From: Kitasatospora atroaurantiaca | Lineage (GTDB): Bacteria > Actinomycetota > Actinomycetes > Streptomycetales > Streptomycetaceae | DNA length: 64,000 nucleotides | Direction: 5' to 3' | Assembly: GCF_007828955.1 (NCBI RefSeq) | Contig: NZ_VIVR01000001.1 | Location: 2,418,001 to 2,482,000, forward strand | In this document: positions 49,941 through 58,718 of the stretch, piece by piece | How the letters are laid out: every line of letters starts with the position of its first letter | Position numbering within the stretch: the stretch's first letter is position 1 | Made by a program: the position numbers and the translations under genes | Notes under the pieces: model-generated | Told to the model about the DNA's origin: nothing | The model's input: only the letters and a program-made list of their open reading frames with translations | Databases searched by the model: none

Positions 49941-50354
49941 TCAGGCGTGCGAGGGGAAGAAGATCTTGATCTCGCGCTCGGCGGAGGCCTCGGAGTCGGA
50001 GGCGTGGATCAGGTTCTCGCGGGTGATGGTCGCGAAGTCGCCACGGATGGTGCCGGGGCCCGCCTGCAGCGGGTCGGTCGCGCCGCACAGCGCGCGCAGG
50101 CCCGGGACGACGTTCTCGCCCTCGACGATCAGCGCGATCGACGGGCCCGAGGTCATGAACTCCAGCAGCGGCTCGTAGAACGGGCGGCCGACGTGCTCCT
50201 CGTAGTGGTGCTCCAGCGTCGCGCGGTCGAACGTGCGCAGCTCGACGGCGGTGAGCCGCCATCCCGCCTTGCGCTCGATACGGCTGATGATCTCGCCGGC
50301 CAGGCCGCGCTTGACGGCGTCGGGCTTGAGCAGGACGAGAGTGCGCTGGGACAC
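49941..50354 (-). CDS. ndk: Nucleoside diphosphate kinase
   Basis: 137 residues. TLVLLKPDAVKRGLAGEIISRIE, catalytic His in ENLIHASDS, and ERTFDRAT-like stretch. Balances NTP pools. GTG 50354 with AGGAG 8 nt upstream is the start; a longer frame from 50444 is spurious. Confidence 0.97.
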   Translation of the reverse strand: MSQRTLVLLKPDAVKRGLAGEIISRIERKAGWRLTAVELRTFDRATLEHHYEEHVGRPFYEPLLEFMTSGPSIALIVEGENVVPGLRALCGATDPLQAGPGTIRGDFATITRENLIHASDSEASAEREIKIFFPSHA

Positions 50355-50505
50355 GGTGCGGCTCCTGGGGAATCGGTACTGCATGGTGTATGCGGGGGCT
50401 ACCCCCGAGAGGTTACCTGCCCTGAGCAGCCGGTACGCGAGCACGGGCTGCTCAGGGCGTTAAGAGCGTCCGCCAGTAGGTGAGGCAGTCGAGCCAGTTG
50501 CACTA

Positions 50506-50585
50506 CCAGGGGCGCGAGGAACTGCGCGAGACCGGGAGGCAACGGCCTGCAGCCTCCCGCTTCGCGCAGTTCCTCGCGCCCCTGG
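50506..50585. repeat. Dispersed inverted-repeat element (copy 2, near perfect)
   Basis: Arms of 24 bp (50506-50529 and 50562-50585) are perfectly complementary, with a nested 8-bp stem (50533-50540 with 50552-50559). Arm core GGGGCGCGAGGAACTGCGCG. It resembles a palindrome that I recall as frequent in Streptomyces intergenic regions. It lies 42 nt past the DUF4233 stop and may terminate its transcript. Confidence 0.8.
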
Positions 50586-50626
50586 GATGCCCAATCCTGA
50601 TCGGTGCTCGCCTACTGGCGGAGCCA

Positions 50627-50959
50627 CTAGGCGGCCGCCGCGCGGGCGGCCTTGACCTCGTCGATCTTGCGGCCGTAGTGCACCGAGCACCACCACAGCG
50701 CCGCGAACACCAAGCCCAGACCGTACATGGTGGGCAGCACGAGCCCGCTGGCGACCAGGCCGAGCTGGAGCCCCCAGCCGACCGCGACCGCGCCGGGGCG
50801 GGTGATCATGCCGCAGAGCAGCACGCACAGCAGCATCGCGATCCCGCTGACCGTCCAGACGGTCACGGCGGAGACGCTGGTCAGCTGCATCGCCACCAGA
50901 GCGGCGAACATGATCAGCAGGGCCTCGCCGATCAGTGTCGAGGCACAGAGCGTCCGCAT
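50627..50959 (-). CDS. DUF4233 membrane protein
   Basis: 110 residues, about four helices (LIGEALLIMFAALVAMQL, VWTVSGIAMLLCVLLCGMI, WGLQLGLVASGLVLPTMYGLGLVFAALWW). The family occurs next to folC and ndk in actinobacteria. Function unknown. ATG 50959 directly follows the folC stop. Confidence 0.85.
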   Translation of the reverse strand: MRTLCASTLIGEALLIMFAALVAMQLTSVSAVTVWTVSGIAMLLCVLLCGMITRPGAVAVGWGLQLGLVASGLVLPTMYGLGLVFAALWWCSVHYGRKIDEVKAARAAAA

Positions 50960-50961
50960 GG

Positions 50962-52359
50962 TTACTTCCTCCCGAACAGCAGGCGAGCCTCGCCCACCGT
51001 GATGACAGAGCCGGTGACCAGGACGCCTGCGCCGCCGAGGTCGTCCTCCTCCGCGAGGGTCACGGCCGCCTCGATGGCGTCGTCGAGCCTCGGCTCGACC
51101 TGCACGCGATCCTCACCGAAAATCTCCACGGCCACCGCCGCCAGGTCGTCCACCGGCATCGCGCGGTGGGTGGAGTTCTGGGTGATGACCACCTCGGCCA
51201 GGATCGGCTCGAAGGCCTCCAGCAGGCCGGAGACGTCCTTGTCGCCGCTGGTGGCGATGACGCCGACCAGCTTGGTGAAACCGAAGGACTCCCCGATCGC
51301 GGCGACGGTCGCCTCGGCGCCGTGCGGGTTGTGCGCGGCGTCCAGGAGGACGGTAGGGCTGCGGCGGACGACCTCCAGTCGTCCCGGCGAGCTGACGCCC
51401 GAGAACGCCTGGCGCACCTTGTCCACGTCCAGCCGCCCGCCGCCGGCTCCGCCGACCCCGAAGAAGGCCTCGACCGCCGCCAGCGCGAGCGCCGCGTTGT
51501 GGGCCTGGTGGGCGCCGTGCAGCGGGATGAAGACGTCCTCGTACTCCTCGCCGCCGAGCCCACGGAACGTCACCAGCTGCCCGCCGATGGCGACCTCGCG
51601 GTGGACCACCCCGAACTCCATACCCTCGCGGGCGACCGTGGCGTCCACCTCGACCGCTCGCTTGAGGATGGTCTGCGCGGCGTCCAGCGGCTGCTGGGCG
51701 ACGACGGCGAGCGCGCCCTGCTTGATGATCCCGGACTTCTCCACCGCGATCTCGCCCGGCGTCCCGCCCAGCTTGTCGGTGTGGTCGAGCGAGATCGGCG
51801 TGATGACGGCGACCGCCGCGTCGATCACGTTGGTGGCGTCCCAGGAGCCGCCCATGCCCACCTCGACGACGGCCACGTCCACCGGCGCGTCGGCGAAGGC
51901 CGCGTACGCCATGCCGGTGAGCACCTCGAAGAAGGACATCGCGACGGGCTGCTGCGCGTCGACCATCTGGATGTACGGCTCGATGTCGCGGTAGGTCTCG
52001 ATGAAGCGCTCGGGGCTGATCGGGACGCCGTCCAGGCTGATCCGCTCGGTCACCGTCTCGACGTGCGGGCTGGTGTAGCGGCCCGTACGGAGCTCGAAGG
52101 TGTTCAGCAGCTGCTCGACCATCCGGGCGGTGGAGGTCTTGCCGTTGGTGCCGGTGATGTGGATCGAGGGGTACGAGCGCTGCGGCTGTCCGAGGATGTC
52201 CATCAGCGCCTCGATCCGGTCGAGCGAGGGCTCCAGCTTGTTCTCCGGCCAGCGCTGGGCCAGCGCGGCCTCGACCGCACGCAGCCCGTCCACCGGATCG
52301 GCGGGGTCTGCGCTGCTGGGGCGGATCGTGTACGGGTTCTGCTCGGCCTTGTCGCTCAC
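50962..52359 (-). CDS. folC: Folylpolyglutamate synthase/dihydrofolate synthase
   Basis: 465 residues, Mur ligase fold. P-loop ITGTNGKTSTARM, then YTSPHVETVTERISLDG, VEVGMGGSWDATNVID and LDAAHNPHG. Adds Glu to dihydropteroate and folates. GTG 52359 has TAGACT 6 nt upstream. The -10 overlaps the last bases of murQ. Confidence 0.96.
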   Translation of the reverse strand: MSDKAEQNPYTIRPSSADPADPVDGLRAVEAALAQRWPENKLEPSLDRIEALMDILGQPQRSYPSIHITGTNGKTSTARMVEQLLNTFELRTGRYTSPHVETVTERISLDGVPISPERFIETYRDIEPYIQMVDAQQPVAMSFFEVLTGMAYAAFADAPVDVAVVEVGMGGSWDATNVIDAAVAVITPISLDHTDKLGGTPGEIAVEKSGIIKQGALAVVAQQPLDAAQTILKRAVEVDATVAREGMEFGVVHREVAIGGQLVTFRGLGGEEYEDVFIPLHGAHQAHNAALALAAVEAFFGVGGAGGGRLDVDKVRQAFSGVSSPGRLEVVRRSPTVLLDAAHNPHGAEATVAAIGESFGFTKLVGVIATSGDKDVSGLLEAFEPILAEVVITQNSTHRAMPVDDLAAVAVEIFGEDRVQVEPRLDDAIEAAVTLAEEDDLGGAGVLVTGSVITVGEARLLFGRK

Positions 52360-52365
52360 GCTGCC

Positions 52366-52371
52366 AGTCTA
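52366..52371 (-). promoter_or_regulatory. Candidate -10 box of folC
   Basis: TAGACT (minus strand), 6 nt before the GTG; leaderless spacing. It straddles the murQ stop codon. Confidence 0.4.
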
Positions 52372-53310
52372 CGGAGCACCGGGGGCGCCTCCGCCCGGGG
52401 CGTGCCGCAGTGCCGAGCGCAGCCTGCCGTCGTGCTCGGTGAGCAGGCCGGCCGCGGTGGCAGCGTCCACCTCGGCGAGCAGTGCCAGGATCGCCACCTT
52501 CACCTCTCCCCCGGCGGCGGCCAGCGCGGCCCCGACCTCCTCGTCCGGCGCCCCGGTGGCCTCGGCGACCAGCCGGTGGGCGCGGGCGCGGAGCTTCTCG
52601 TTGGAGCTGCGGACGTCGACCATCAGGTTCCCGTAGGTCTTCCCGAGCCGGATCATCACGATCGTCGACAACATGTTGAGCACCAGCTTCTGGGCGGTGC
52701 CGGCCTTGAGCCGGGTGGAGCCGGCCAGCAGCTCGGGGCCGGTCACCACCTCCAGCGGGTGCTCGGCCGCGGCGCCGAGAGCGGTGTCCGCGTTGCAGGC
52801 GAGGCCGATGGTCAGGGCCCCCAGGCTGCGGGCGTACTCGACGGCGGCGACGGTGTAGGGCGTCCGGCCGGAGGCGGAGATGCCGACCACGGTGTCGTCG
52901 GCGGTCAGGCCCAGCGCCGCCAGGTCGGCGACGGCCGCCTCGCGGGAGTCCTCGGCCCCCTCGACCGCCCCGGCCATCGCCTCGGCGCCACCGGCGATCA
53001 GCCCGATGACCTGACCGGGCGCGGTGTTGAAGGTGGGCGGGCACTCGCTCGCGTCGAGCACACCGAGCCGGCCCGCGGTGCCCGCTCCCGCGTGGATCAG
53101 ACGGCCGCCCCGGGCCATCCGCTCGGCCACCGCGTCGACGGCGGCGGCGATCGCGGGCAGCAGCGGGGCGATCGCGGCGGGGACTCCGGCGTCCTCCGCG
53201 TTCATCAGCCGGGCGATCTCGACGGTGGGCAGCAGGTCGATCCCGGCGAGGTCCTCGCGGACCGCCTCCGTGGTGAGTTCGGCGAGCCGGGCCAGGAGTT
53301 CGGAGCTCAT
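52369..53310 (-). CDS. murQ: N-acetylmuramic acid 6-phosphate etherase
   Basis: 313 residues. SIS domain with HAGAGTAGRLGVLDASECPPTF, GISASGRTPYTVAAVEYARSLGALTIGLACN and RLKAGTAQKLVLNMLSTIVMIRLGKTYGNLMVDV. MurQ converts MurNAc 6-phosphate to GlcNAc 6-phosphate plus lactate in wall recycling. ATG 53310; TAGTTT 7 nt upstream. Divergent from a chitinase gene, a GlcNAc-related neighbour. Confidence 0.96.
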   Translation of the reverse strand: MSSELLARLAELTTEAVREDLAGIDLLPTVEIARLMNAEDAGVPAAIAPLLPAIAAAVDAVAERMARGGRLIHAGAGTAGRLGVLDASECPPTFNTAPGQVIGLIAGGAEAMAGAVEGAEDSREAAVADLAALGLTADDTVVGISASGRTPYTVAAVEYARSLGALTIGLACNADTALGAAAEHPLEVVTGPELLAGSTRLKAGTAQKLVLNMLSTIVMIRLGKTYGNLMVDVRSSNEKLRARAHRLVAEATGAPDEEVGAALAAAGGEVKVAILALLAEVDAATAAGLLTEHDGRLRSALRHAPGGGAPGAP

Positions 53311-53317
53311 GGTGCCC

Positions 53318-53323
53318 AAACTA
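53318..53323 (-). promoter_or_regulatory. Candidate -10 box of murQ
   Basis: TAGTTT (minus strand), 7 nt before the ATG. TGTCAA lies 17 nt upstream as a weak -35. Confidence 0.45.
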
Positions 53324-53340
53324 CTACCGTGCCCGCGCCC

Positions 53341-53367
53341 TTGACAGGGTGATTGGTCTACTCCACC
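53341..53367 (+). promoter_or_regulatory. Chitinase promoter -35 with DasR-like (dre) operator
   Basis: TTGACA (53341-53346) is a perfect -35. ATTGGTCTACTCCACC at 53352-53367 matches the consensus dre (AGTGGTCTAGACCACT) at 12 of 16 bases. It lies just downstream of the -35, where repressor binding would block RNA polymerase. No clean -10 seen. DasR senses GlcN-6-P and represses chitinase and GlcNAc genes in Streptomyces. Confidence 0.6.
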
Positions 53368-53420
53368 TTGTGAGTCAGCTCCCCGCACCGCACCCATCGA
53401 CACCCCCCACTGGAGATGGC

Positions 53421-54929
53421 ATGCGCGCAAGACCTCGTCGTACGCTCAACGTCCTCCTCGCCGGCCTGACGTCGGTCGTCCTCGCCCTGATCGGACTGCT
53501 GCTGGCCACCCCCGGCGCCCAGGCGGCCGACGTCGAACTGGTCGCCAACGGCGGTCTGGAGAGCGGCAACCACCTGGCCCCCTGGGTCTGCACCGCGAAC
53601 TCCGGGCAGCCGACCGGCAGCCAGGTCCACTCCGGCTCGTACGCCCTGCAGTCGACACCGACCAGCAGCGACAACGCCCAGTGCGTCCAGACCGTCACGG
53701 TCAAACCGTCCTCCACGTACACGCTGAGCGCCTGGGTGCTCGGGCCGTACGTCTATCTCGGTGCCACCGGCACGGGCGGCGCGGACCCCAGCACCTGGTC
53801 CAGCAGTACGAGTTGGAACAAGCTCGGCACGACCTTCACCACCGGCGCCTCGACCACCTCGGTGACGGTCTACGTTCACGGCTGGTACGCGCAGGGCGCC
53901 TACCTCGCGGACGACGTCTCGCTGGTCGGCCCCGGCAGCCCGCAGCCGAGCCCGACTGGCAGCACCACCACACCGACACCGACGCCCACCCCGACGCCCA
54001 CCCCGACGCCCACCAGCACCCCGCCGTCGACCGGTCTGCCCAAGCACAAACTGACCGGCTACTGGCAGAACTTCGACAACGGCGCCACCGTCCAGCGGAT
54101 CAGCGACGTGCCGGCCGCGTACGACATCATCGCCGTCTCCTTCGCCGACGCGACCACCACGCCCGGGGCGATCAGCTTCACCCTGGACAGCACCCTCTCC
54201 AGCCGGCTCGGCGGCTACACCGTCGCCCAGTTCAAGGCGGAAATCGCCGCCAAGCACCAGGCCGGCAAGCGCGTGATCATCTCGGTCGGCGGCCAGAACG
54301 GCACCATCTCGGTCAGCGACTCCGCCTCGGCGACCAACTTCGCCAACAGCGCCTACGCGCTGATCCAGCAGTACGGCTTCGACGGAGTCGACATCGACCT
54401 GGAGAACGGCATCAACGCCACCTACATGGGCCAGGCGCTGCACTCGCTGGCGAGCAGGGTGGGCAGCGGATTCGTGCTCACCATGGCACCGCAGACCATC
54501 GACATGCAGTCCACCGGGAACGAGTACTTCAAGCTGGCGCTGAACGTGAAGGACGTCCTCACCATCGTCAACATGCAGTACTACAACTCGGGTTCGATGA
54601 ACGGCTGCGACGGCAACGTCTACGCGCAGGGCACCGAGAACTTCCTCACCGCGCTCGCCTGCATCCAGCTCAAGGGCGGCCTGAGCCCCGGCCAGGTCGG
54701 CCTGGGTGTCCCCGCGTCCACCAGCGCGGCGGGCGGCGGGTACGTCAGCCCGAGCGTGGTCAACGCCGCGCTGGACTGCCTGGCCTCGGGCACCAACTGC
54801 GGTTCGTTCAAGCCGAGCCAGACCTGGCCGGGGATCGGCGGCGCGATGACCTGGTCGACCAACTGGGACGCCAGGAACGGCGGCGGCATCGCCTCCACCG
54901 TCGGCAGCCACCTGCACGCCATGCCGTAA
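53421..54929 (+). CDS. Secreted GH18 chitinase with carbohydrate-binding module
   Basis: 502 residues. Signal peptide with helix VLLAGLTSVVLALIGLLLATPGAQA, then a beta-sandwich CBM (VELVANGGLESGNHLAPWVCT...), a Thr/Pro-rich linker (TPTPTPTPTPT) and a GH18 domain (HKLTGYWQNFDNGATVQRI) with catalytic DGVDIDLE. It hydrolyses chitin. The start at ATG 53421 has GGAG 5 nt upstream. Probably DasR-controlled, and the divergent murQ processes amino sugars. The final GH18 ends near MTWSTNWDARNGG. Confidence 0.95.
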   Translation: MRARPRRTLNVLLAGLTSVVLALIGLLLATPGAQAADVELVANGGLESGNHLAPWVCTANSGQPTGSQVHSGSYALQSTPTSSDNAQCVQTVTVKPSSTYTLSAWVLGPYVYLGATGTGGADPSTWSSSTSWNKLGTTFTTGASTTSVTVYVHGWYAQGAYLADDVSLVGPGSPQPSPTGSTTTPTPTPTPTPTPTPTSTPPSTGLPKHKLTGYWQNFDNGATVQRISDVPAAYDIIAVSFADATTTPGAISFTLDSTLSSRLGGYTVAQFKAEIAAKHQAGKRVIISVGGQNGTISVSDSASATNFANSAYALIQQYGFDGVDIDLENGINATYMGQALHSLASRVGSGFVLTMAPQTIDMQSTGNEYFKLALNVKDVLTIVNMQYYNSGSMNGCDGNVYAQGTENFLTALACIQLKGGLSPGQVGLGVPASTSAAGGGYVSPSVVNAALDCLASGTNCGSFKPSQTWPGIGGAMTWSTNWDARNGGGIASTVGSHLHAMP

Positions 54930-54962
54930 CAGGCGAGCGGGCGAGCCACAGCGCTACAACCC

Positions 54963-55496
54963 CTACGACTGCCGGGCCTCCGGGATACCGGGGGCCCGGC
55001 CCGTACGGCCACCGTGGCGGTGCCGCAGCTCGGCCGTGATCTCCTCCGCCTCGCCCTCGGGCAGCAGCGGCAGCATCATCGCCACCGCCTGCAGCAGCCC
55101 GCCCAGCAGGTACGTGGTGTCCGCGGTGGACGCCACCATCGCCCGCACCCCCGCCACGTCGCCCGCACCGACGGCGTCCACCAGCCAGGCCGCGTCCGCC
55201 GTCTCCTCGTCCACGGCCACCCCCGAGGTGTCCGACGGGGCCCGCCTGGCCAGCGCCCGCAGCACCCGGTCGCCCGCCTCCGGCGCGTACGCCTTGCGCA
55301 CCGCCTCGGCCGCGATCCAGACCAGCAGGGTGGTCACCTCGCGTTCGACCTGCTCCTCGAAGAGCCGGTCCAGTTCATGGTCGAATGCCAGCTGGTTTCC
55401 GTGCCTGAAGGCGAGCAGCAGCGTCGCCGCCCGGGCCTTGGCCTCCTCGACCGCCTCCACAGGAAGTTCGTCGGCCAACTCCTTGGTCACCACCAC
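54963..55496 (-). CDS. Conserved protein of unknown function, all-helical
   Basis: 177 residues. Glu/Ala-rich helices: ELADELPVEAVEEAKARAATLLLAFRHGNQLAFDHELDRLFEEQVEREVTTLLVWIAAEAVRKAYAPEAG; then LLGGLLQAVAMMLPLLPEGEAEEI. Disordered tail. Start GTG 55496 with GGGAGGG upstream. Converges on the chitinase gene. Function unknown. Confidence 0.65.
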   Translation of the reverse strand: MVVTKELADELPVEAVEEAKARAATLLLAFRHGNQLAFDHELDRLFEEQVEREVTTLLVWIAAEAVRKAYAPEAGDRVLRALARRAPSDTSGVAVDEETADAAWLVDAVGAGDVAGVRAMVASTADTTYLLGGLLQAVAMMLPLLPEGEAEEITAELRHRHGGRTGRAPGIPEARQS

Positions 55497-55900
55497 GCTG
55501 TGCCCTCCCGTCAGTCGCCACCGCAGCAGAACTTCTGCTCACCGTACACAGTCGAACTGCAATCTCCGCTTAACACGACCGCATATGGTGTGGAGATAAT
55601 CGCCAGGAGTTCGGCCGCGCGGCAATACCCTTGAATGGCGGCGAACAGCCCTCCACCCTGCGGTGTTTCAACTCTTCGTGCACATCTGCCGCCTGCCGCA
55701 GCAGGCGGTTGAATTCGGCCGAACGGGTTATCAGCAGCCGTCGGCGTTGCGCCGAATAGCGGCTCGCAGTAAAGGCGCCGGAGATATTCAACTCCCTTTG
55801 CCGGCAACGGTGGATGGCAAACCCGTCCACCGGGTGAACGGCCGAGGGCCGTACCCCCCGCTCGGTGCGGGTGGTACGGCCCTCGGGGTCTGCCGGTGTG
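55497..55900. other. 404-bp gene-free stretch, AT-richer than its surroundings
   Basis: No gene is convincing. Two minus-strand frames (98 codons at 55511-55807, 86 codons at 55570-55830) have third-position GC of only about two thirds, far below neighbouring genes. The valS terminator occupies 55844-55884. The lower GC suggests foreign or non-coding DNA. Confidence 0.6.
55844..55884 (-). terminator. valS terminator
   Basis: An 18-bp stem with one mismatch (55844-55861 with 55867-55884), 5-nt loop, 17 nt past the valS stop. Confidence 0.85.
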
Positions 55901-58540
55901 TCAGGCCTGCGGAAGGGAGGCCAACTGGGCGGTGATGCGGGCGATGTCGGCCTCGGCGGCCTCCTGGCGGGAGCGGATCTTGGCGACCACGTCGTCGGGA
56001 GCCTTGGCGAGGAAGCCCTCGTTGCCGAGCTTGGCGGTGGTCTGGGCCTTCTCCTTCTCGGCCGCCGCGAGGTCCTTGGCGAGGCGCTTGCGCTCCGCCG
56101 CGACGTCGATGGTGCCGGAGAGGTCGAGGGCGACGGTGGCGCCCGCGACCGGGAGGGAGGCGGTGGCCGAGAAGCTCTCGTCCGGGAGGGTCAGCCGCAG
56201 CAGCGAGCGGATCGCGTCCTCGTGGACGGCGAGCACCGTGCCGGTCAGGTCGAGGGTGGCGGGGACCTTCTGACCCGGCTTCAGACCCTGGTCCGAGCGG
56301 AACCGGCGGACCTCGGTGACCACCTGCTGGAGGGTGGCGATCTCCGACTCGGCCGCGGCGTCGCGGAAGCCGCTGTCCTTGGGCCACTCGGTGACGACCA
56401 GGGACTCGGCGCCGGTGAGCGTGGTCCAGAGCGTGTCGGTGACGAACGGGACCACCGGGTGGAGCAGCCGCAGCGTGACGTCCAGGACCTCGCCGAGGAC
56501 CCGGCGCGAGGCGTCGGCCTGCGCGCCGCCCTTGGCCAGGGTGGTCTTGGAGAGCTCGACGTACCAGTCGAAGACCTCGTCCCAGGCGAAGTGGAAGAGC
56601 GCGTCGGAGAGCTTGGCGAACTGGTAGTCGTCGTAGAGCCCGTCGACCTCGGCGATGGTCTCGTTGAGGCGCGAGAGGATCCAGCGGTCGACCGCCGTCA
56701 TCTCCTCGGGCGCCGGCAGCGGGCCGTCCACCGTGGCGCCGTTCATCAGCGCGAAGCGGGTGGCGTTCCAGATCTTGTTGCAGAAGTTGCGCGAGCCCTG
56801 GACCCAGTCCTCGCCGATCGGCACGTCCGCGCCGGGGTTGGCGCCGCGGGCCAGGGTGAAGCGGACGGCGTCGGCGCCGTACGCGTTCATCCAGTCCAGC
56901 GGGTCGACGGCGGTGCCGGAGGACTTCGACATCTTCTTGCCGAACTGGTCGCGGACCAGACCGGTGAGCGCGATGGTGTGGAACGGCGCCTGGCCGTCCA
57001 TCGCGTACAGGCCGAACATCATCATCCGGGCGACCCAGAAGAAGATGATGTCGTGGCCGGTGAGCAGGACATCGGTGGCGTAGAACTTCTCCAGGTCCGG
57101 CGTCTGCTCGGGCCAGCCCAGCGTGGAGAACGGCCACAGGGCGCTGGAGAACCAGGTGTCCAGGACGTCCGGGTCCTGGTGCCAGCCCTCGCCCGACGGC
57201 GGCTCCTCGTTCGGGCCGACGCAGACGACCTGGCCCTCGGGGCCGTACCAGACCGGGATCCGGTGGCCCCACCACAGCTGGCGCGAGATGCACCAGTCGT
57301 ACATGTTGTCGACCCAGTCGAAGTAGCGGCGCTCCAGCTCCTTCGGGTGGATCTGCACCCGGCCGTCACGGACGGCGGTGGCGGCCTCGGCGGCCAGCGG
57401 CTCGACCTTGACCCACCACTGCAGCGACAGGCGCGGCTCGACGATGGTGTGGCAGCGCGAGCAGTGCCCGACGGCGTGCATGTAGGGGCGCTTCTCGGCG
57501 ACGATGCGCCCCTGCTCGCGCAGTGCGCCCACAACGGCCGAGCGCGCCTCGAGCCGGTCCAGGCCGAGGAAGGGGCCGTGCACGGTGATGACACCGTGCT
57601 CGTCCATCACGCTCATGCTGGGCAGGCTGTGCCGCTGGCCGATGGCGAAGTCGTTGGGGTCGTGGGCCGGGGTCACCTTGACGGCGCCGGTGCCGAACTC
57701 GGGGTCGACGTGCTCGTCGGCGACGACCGGGATGCGACGGTCCGTCAGCGGCAGCGCGATGGTGCGCCCGACCAGGTGCTTGTAGCGCTCGTCGTCCGGG
57801 TGGACGGCGACGGCGGTGTCACCGAGCATCGTCTCCGCGCGGGTGGTGGCGACGACGATGGAGTCCTCGCCCTCGCCGTAGCGGATGGAGACCAGCTCGC
57901 CGGGGCTCTCCTCGTGCTCGACCTCGATGTCGGAGAGCGCGGTGAGGCAGCGCGGGCACCAGTTGATGATGCGTTCGGCGCGGTAGATCAGGCCGTCGTC
58001 GAAGAGCTTCTTGAAGATGGTCTGGACGGCCTGCGAGAGGCCCTCATCCATGGTGAAGCGCTCGCGCGACCAGTCGACACCGTCGCCGAGGCGGCGCATC
58101 TGGCCGAGGATCTGGCCGCCGTAGTTCTCCTTCCACTCCCAGACCTTCTCGACGAAGGCCTCGCGGCCCAGGTCGTGGCGGGAGAGGCCGGACTCGGCGA
58201 GCTGCTGCTCCACCTTGTTCTGGGTGGCGATGCCGGCGTGGTCCATGCCCGGGAGCCAGAGCGTCTCGAAGCCCTGCATGCGCTTGCGGCGGGTCAGCGC
58301 GTCCATCAGCGTGTGCTGGAAGGCGTGGCCCAGGTGCAGGGCGCCCGTGACGTTCGGCGGCGGGATGACGATGGTGTAGGCGGGCTTCTCGCTCTTGGCG
58401 TCCGCGTTGAAGTACCCGCGCTCCACCCAGCGCTCGTACAGCTCGCCCTCTACCTCCGCCGGGGCGTAGGTCGTCGGGAGGGTGGCTGCGTCGTCCCCGG
58501 GGTAGGAGTGCTCGGGGCGCTGGTTCGTCGTGTCGGTCAC
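55901..58540 (-). CDS. valS: Valyl-tRNA synthetase
   Basis: 879 residues, class I. HIGH motif HLGH ([16 protein letters not shown]), KMSKS in [15 protein letters not shown], editing domain, anticodon domain, and a C-terminal coiled coil ([22 protein letters not shown]). Starts at GTG 58540; no ribosome site, but TAAACT lies 7 nt upstream, so probably leaderless. Longer frames from 58672 are unlikely. Confidence 0.96.
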   Translation of the reverse strand: MTDTTNQRPEHSYPGDDAATLPTTYAPAEVEGELYERWVERGYFNADAKSEKPAYTIVIPPPNVTGALHLGHAFQHTLMDALTRRKRMQGFETLWLPGMDHAGIATQNKVEQQLAESGLSRHDLGREAFVEKVWEWKENYGGQILGQMRRLGDGVDWSRERFTMDEGLSQAVQTIFKKLFDDGLIYRAERIINWCPRCLTALSDIEVEHEESPGELVSIRYGEGEDSIVVATTRAETMLGDTAVAVHPDDERYKHLVGRTIALPLTDRRIPVVADEHVDPEFGTGAVKVTPAHDPNDFAIGQRHSLPSMSVMDEHGVITVHGPFLGLDRLEARSAVVGALREQGRIVAEKRPYMHAVGHCSRCHTIVEPRLSLQWWVKVEPLAAEAATAVRDGRVQIHPKELERRYFDWVDNMYDWCISRQLWWGHRIPVWYGPEGQVVCVGPNEEPPSGEGWHQDPDVLDTWFSSALWPFSTLGWPEQTPDLEKFYATDVLLTGHDIIFFWVARMMMFGLYAMDGQAPFHTIALTGLVRDQFGKKMSKSSGTAVDPLDWMNAYGADAVRFTLARGANPGADVPIGEDWVQGSRNFCNKIWNATRFALMNGATVDGPLPAPEEMTAVDRWILSRLNETIAEVDGLYDDYQFAKLSDALFHFAWDEVFDWYVELSKTTLAKGGAQADASRRVLGEVLDVTLRLLHPVVPFVTDTLWTTLTGAESLVVTEWPKDSGFRDAAAESEIATLQQVVTEVRRFRSDQGLKPGQKVPATLDLTGTVLAVHEDAIRSLLRLTLPDESFSATASLPVAGATVALDLSGTIDVAAERKRLAKDLAAAEKEKAQTTAKLGNEGFLAKAPDDVVAKIRSRQEAAEADIARITAQLASLPQA

Positions 58541-58547
58541 GACGCAC

Positions 58548-58553
58548 AGTTTA
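58548..58553 (-). promoter_or_regulatory. Candidate -10 box of valS
   Basis: TAAACT (minus strand), 7 nt before the GTG; part of the palindrome TTACGTAA. Confidence 0.5.
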
Positions 58554-58718
58554 CGTAAGACGGGGGGTCCGTTACGAACGCGTTCCGGGTGGACCACCCG
58601 GACGGCGCGGCGGCGCCGTACGGTAGCGTGCCCCGATACTCGTACGCCTATTCGTACGGGCACTGACGACAAGTAGCCACAGACGGCCGCTCTGGTGCGG
58701 CGGGGGAGATCGAAGCCG

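Noticed and set aside
53941..54045. CRISPR-like short repeats
   Set aside because: The repeated ACCCCGACGCC units encode the Thr-Pro linker of the chitinase and have no spacers.
55511..55830. Two small minus-strand frames in the spacer beside valS
   Set aside because: Third-position GC is far too low and both overlap the terminator side; no ribosome site. Kept as a finding on base composition only.
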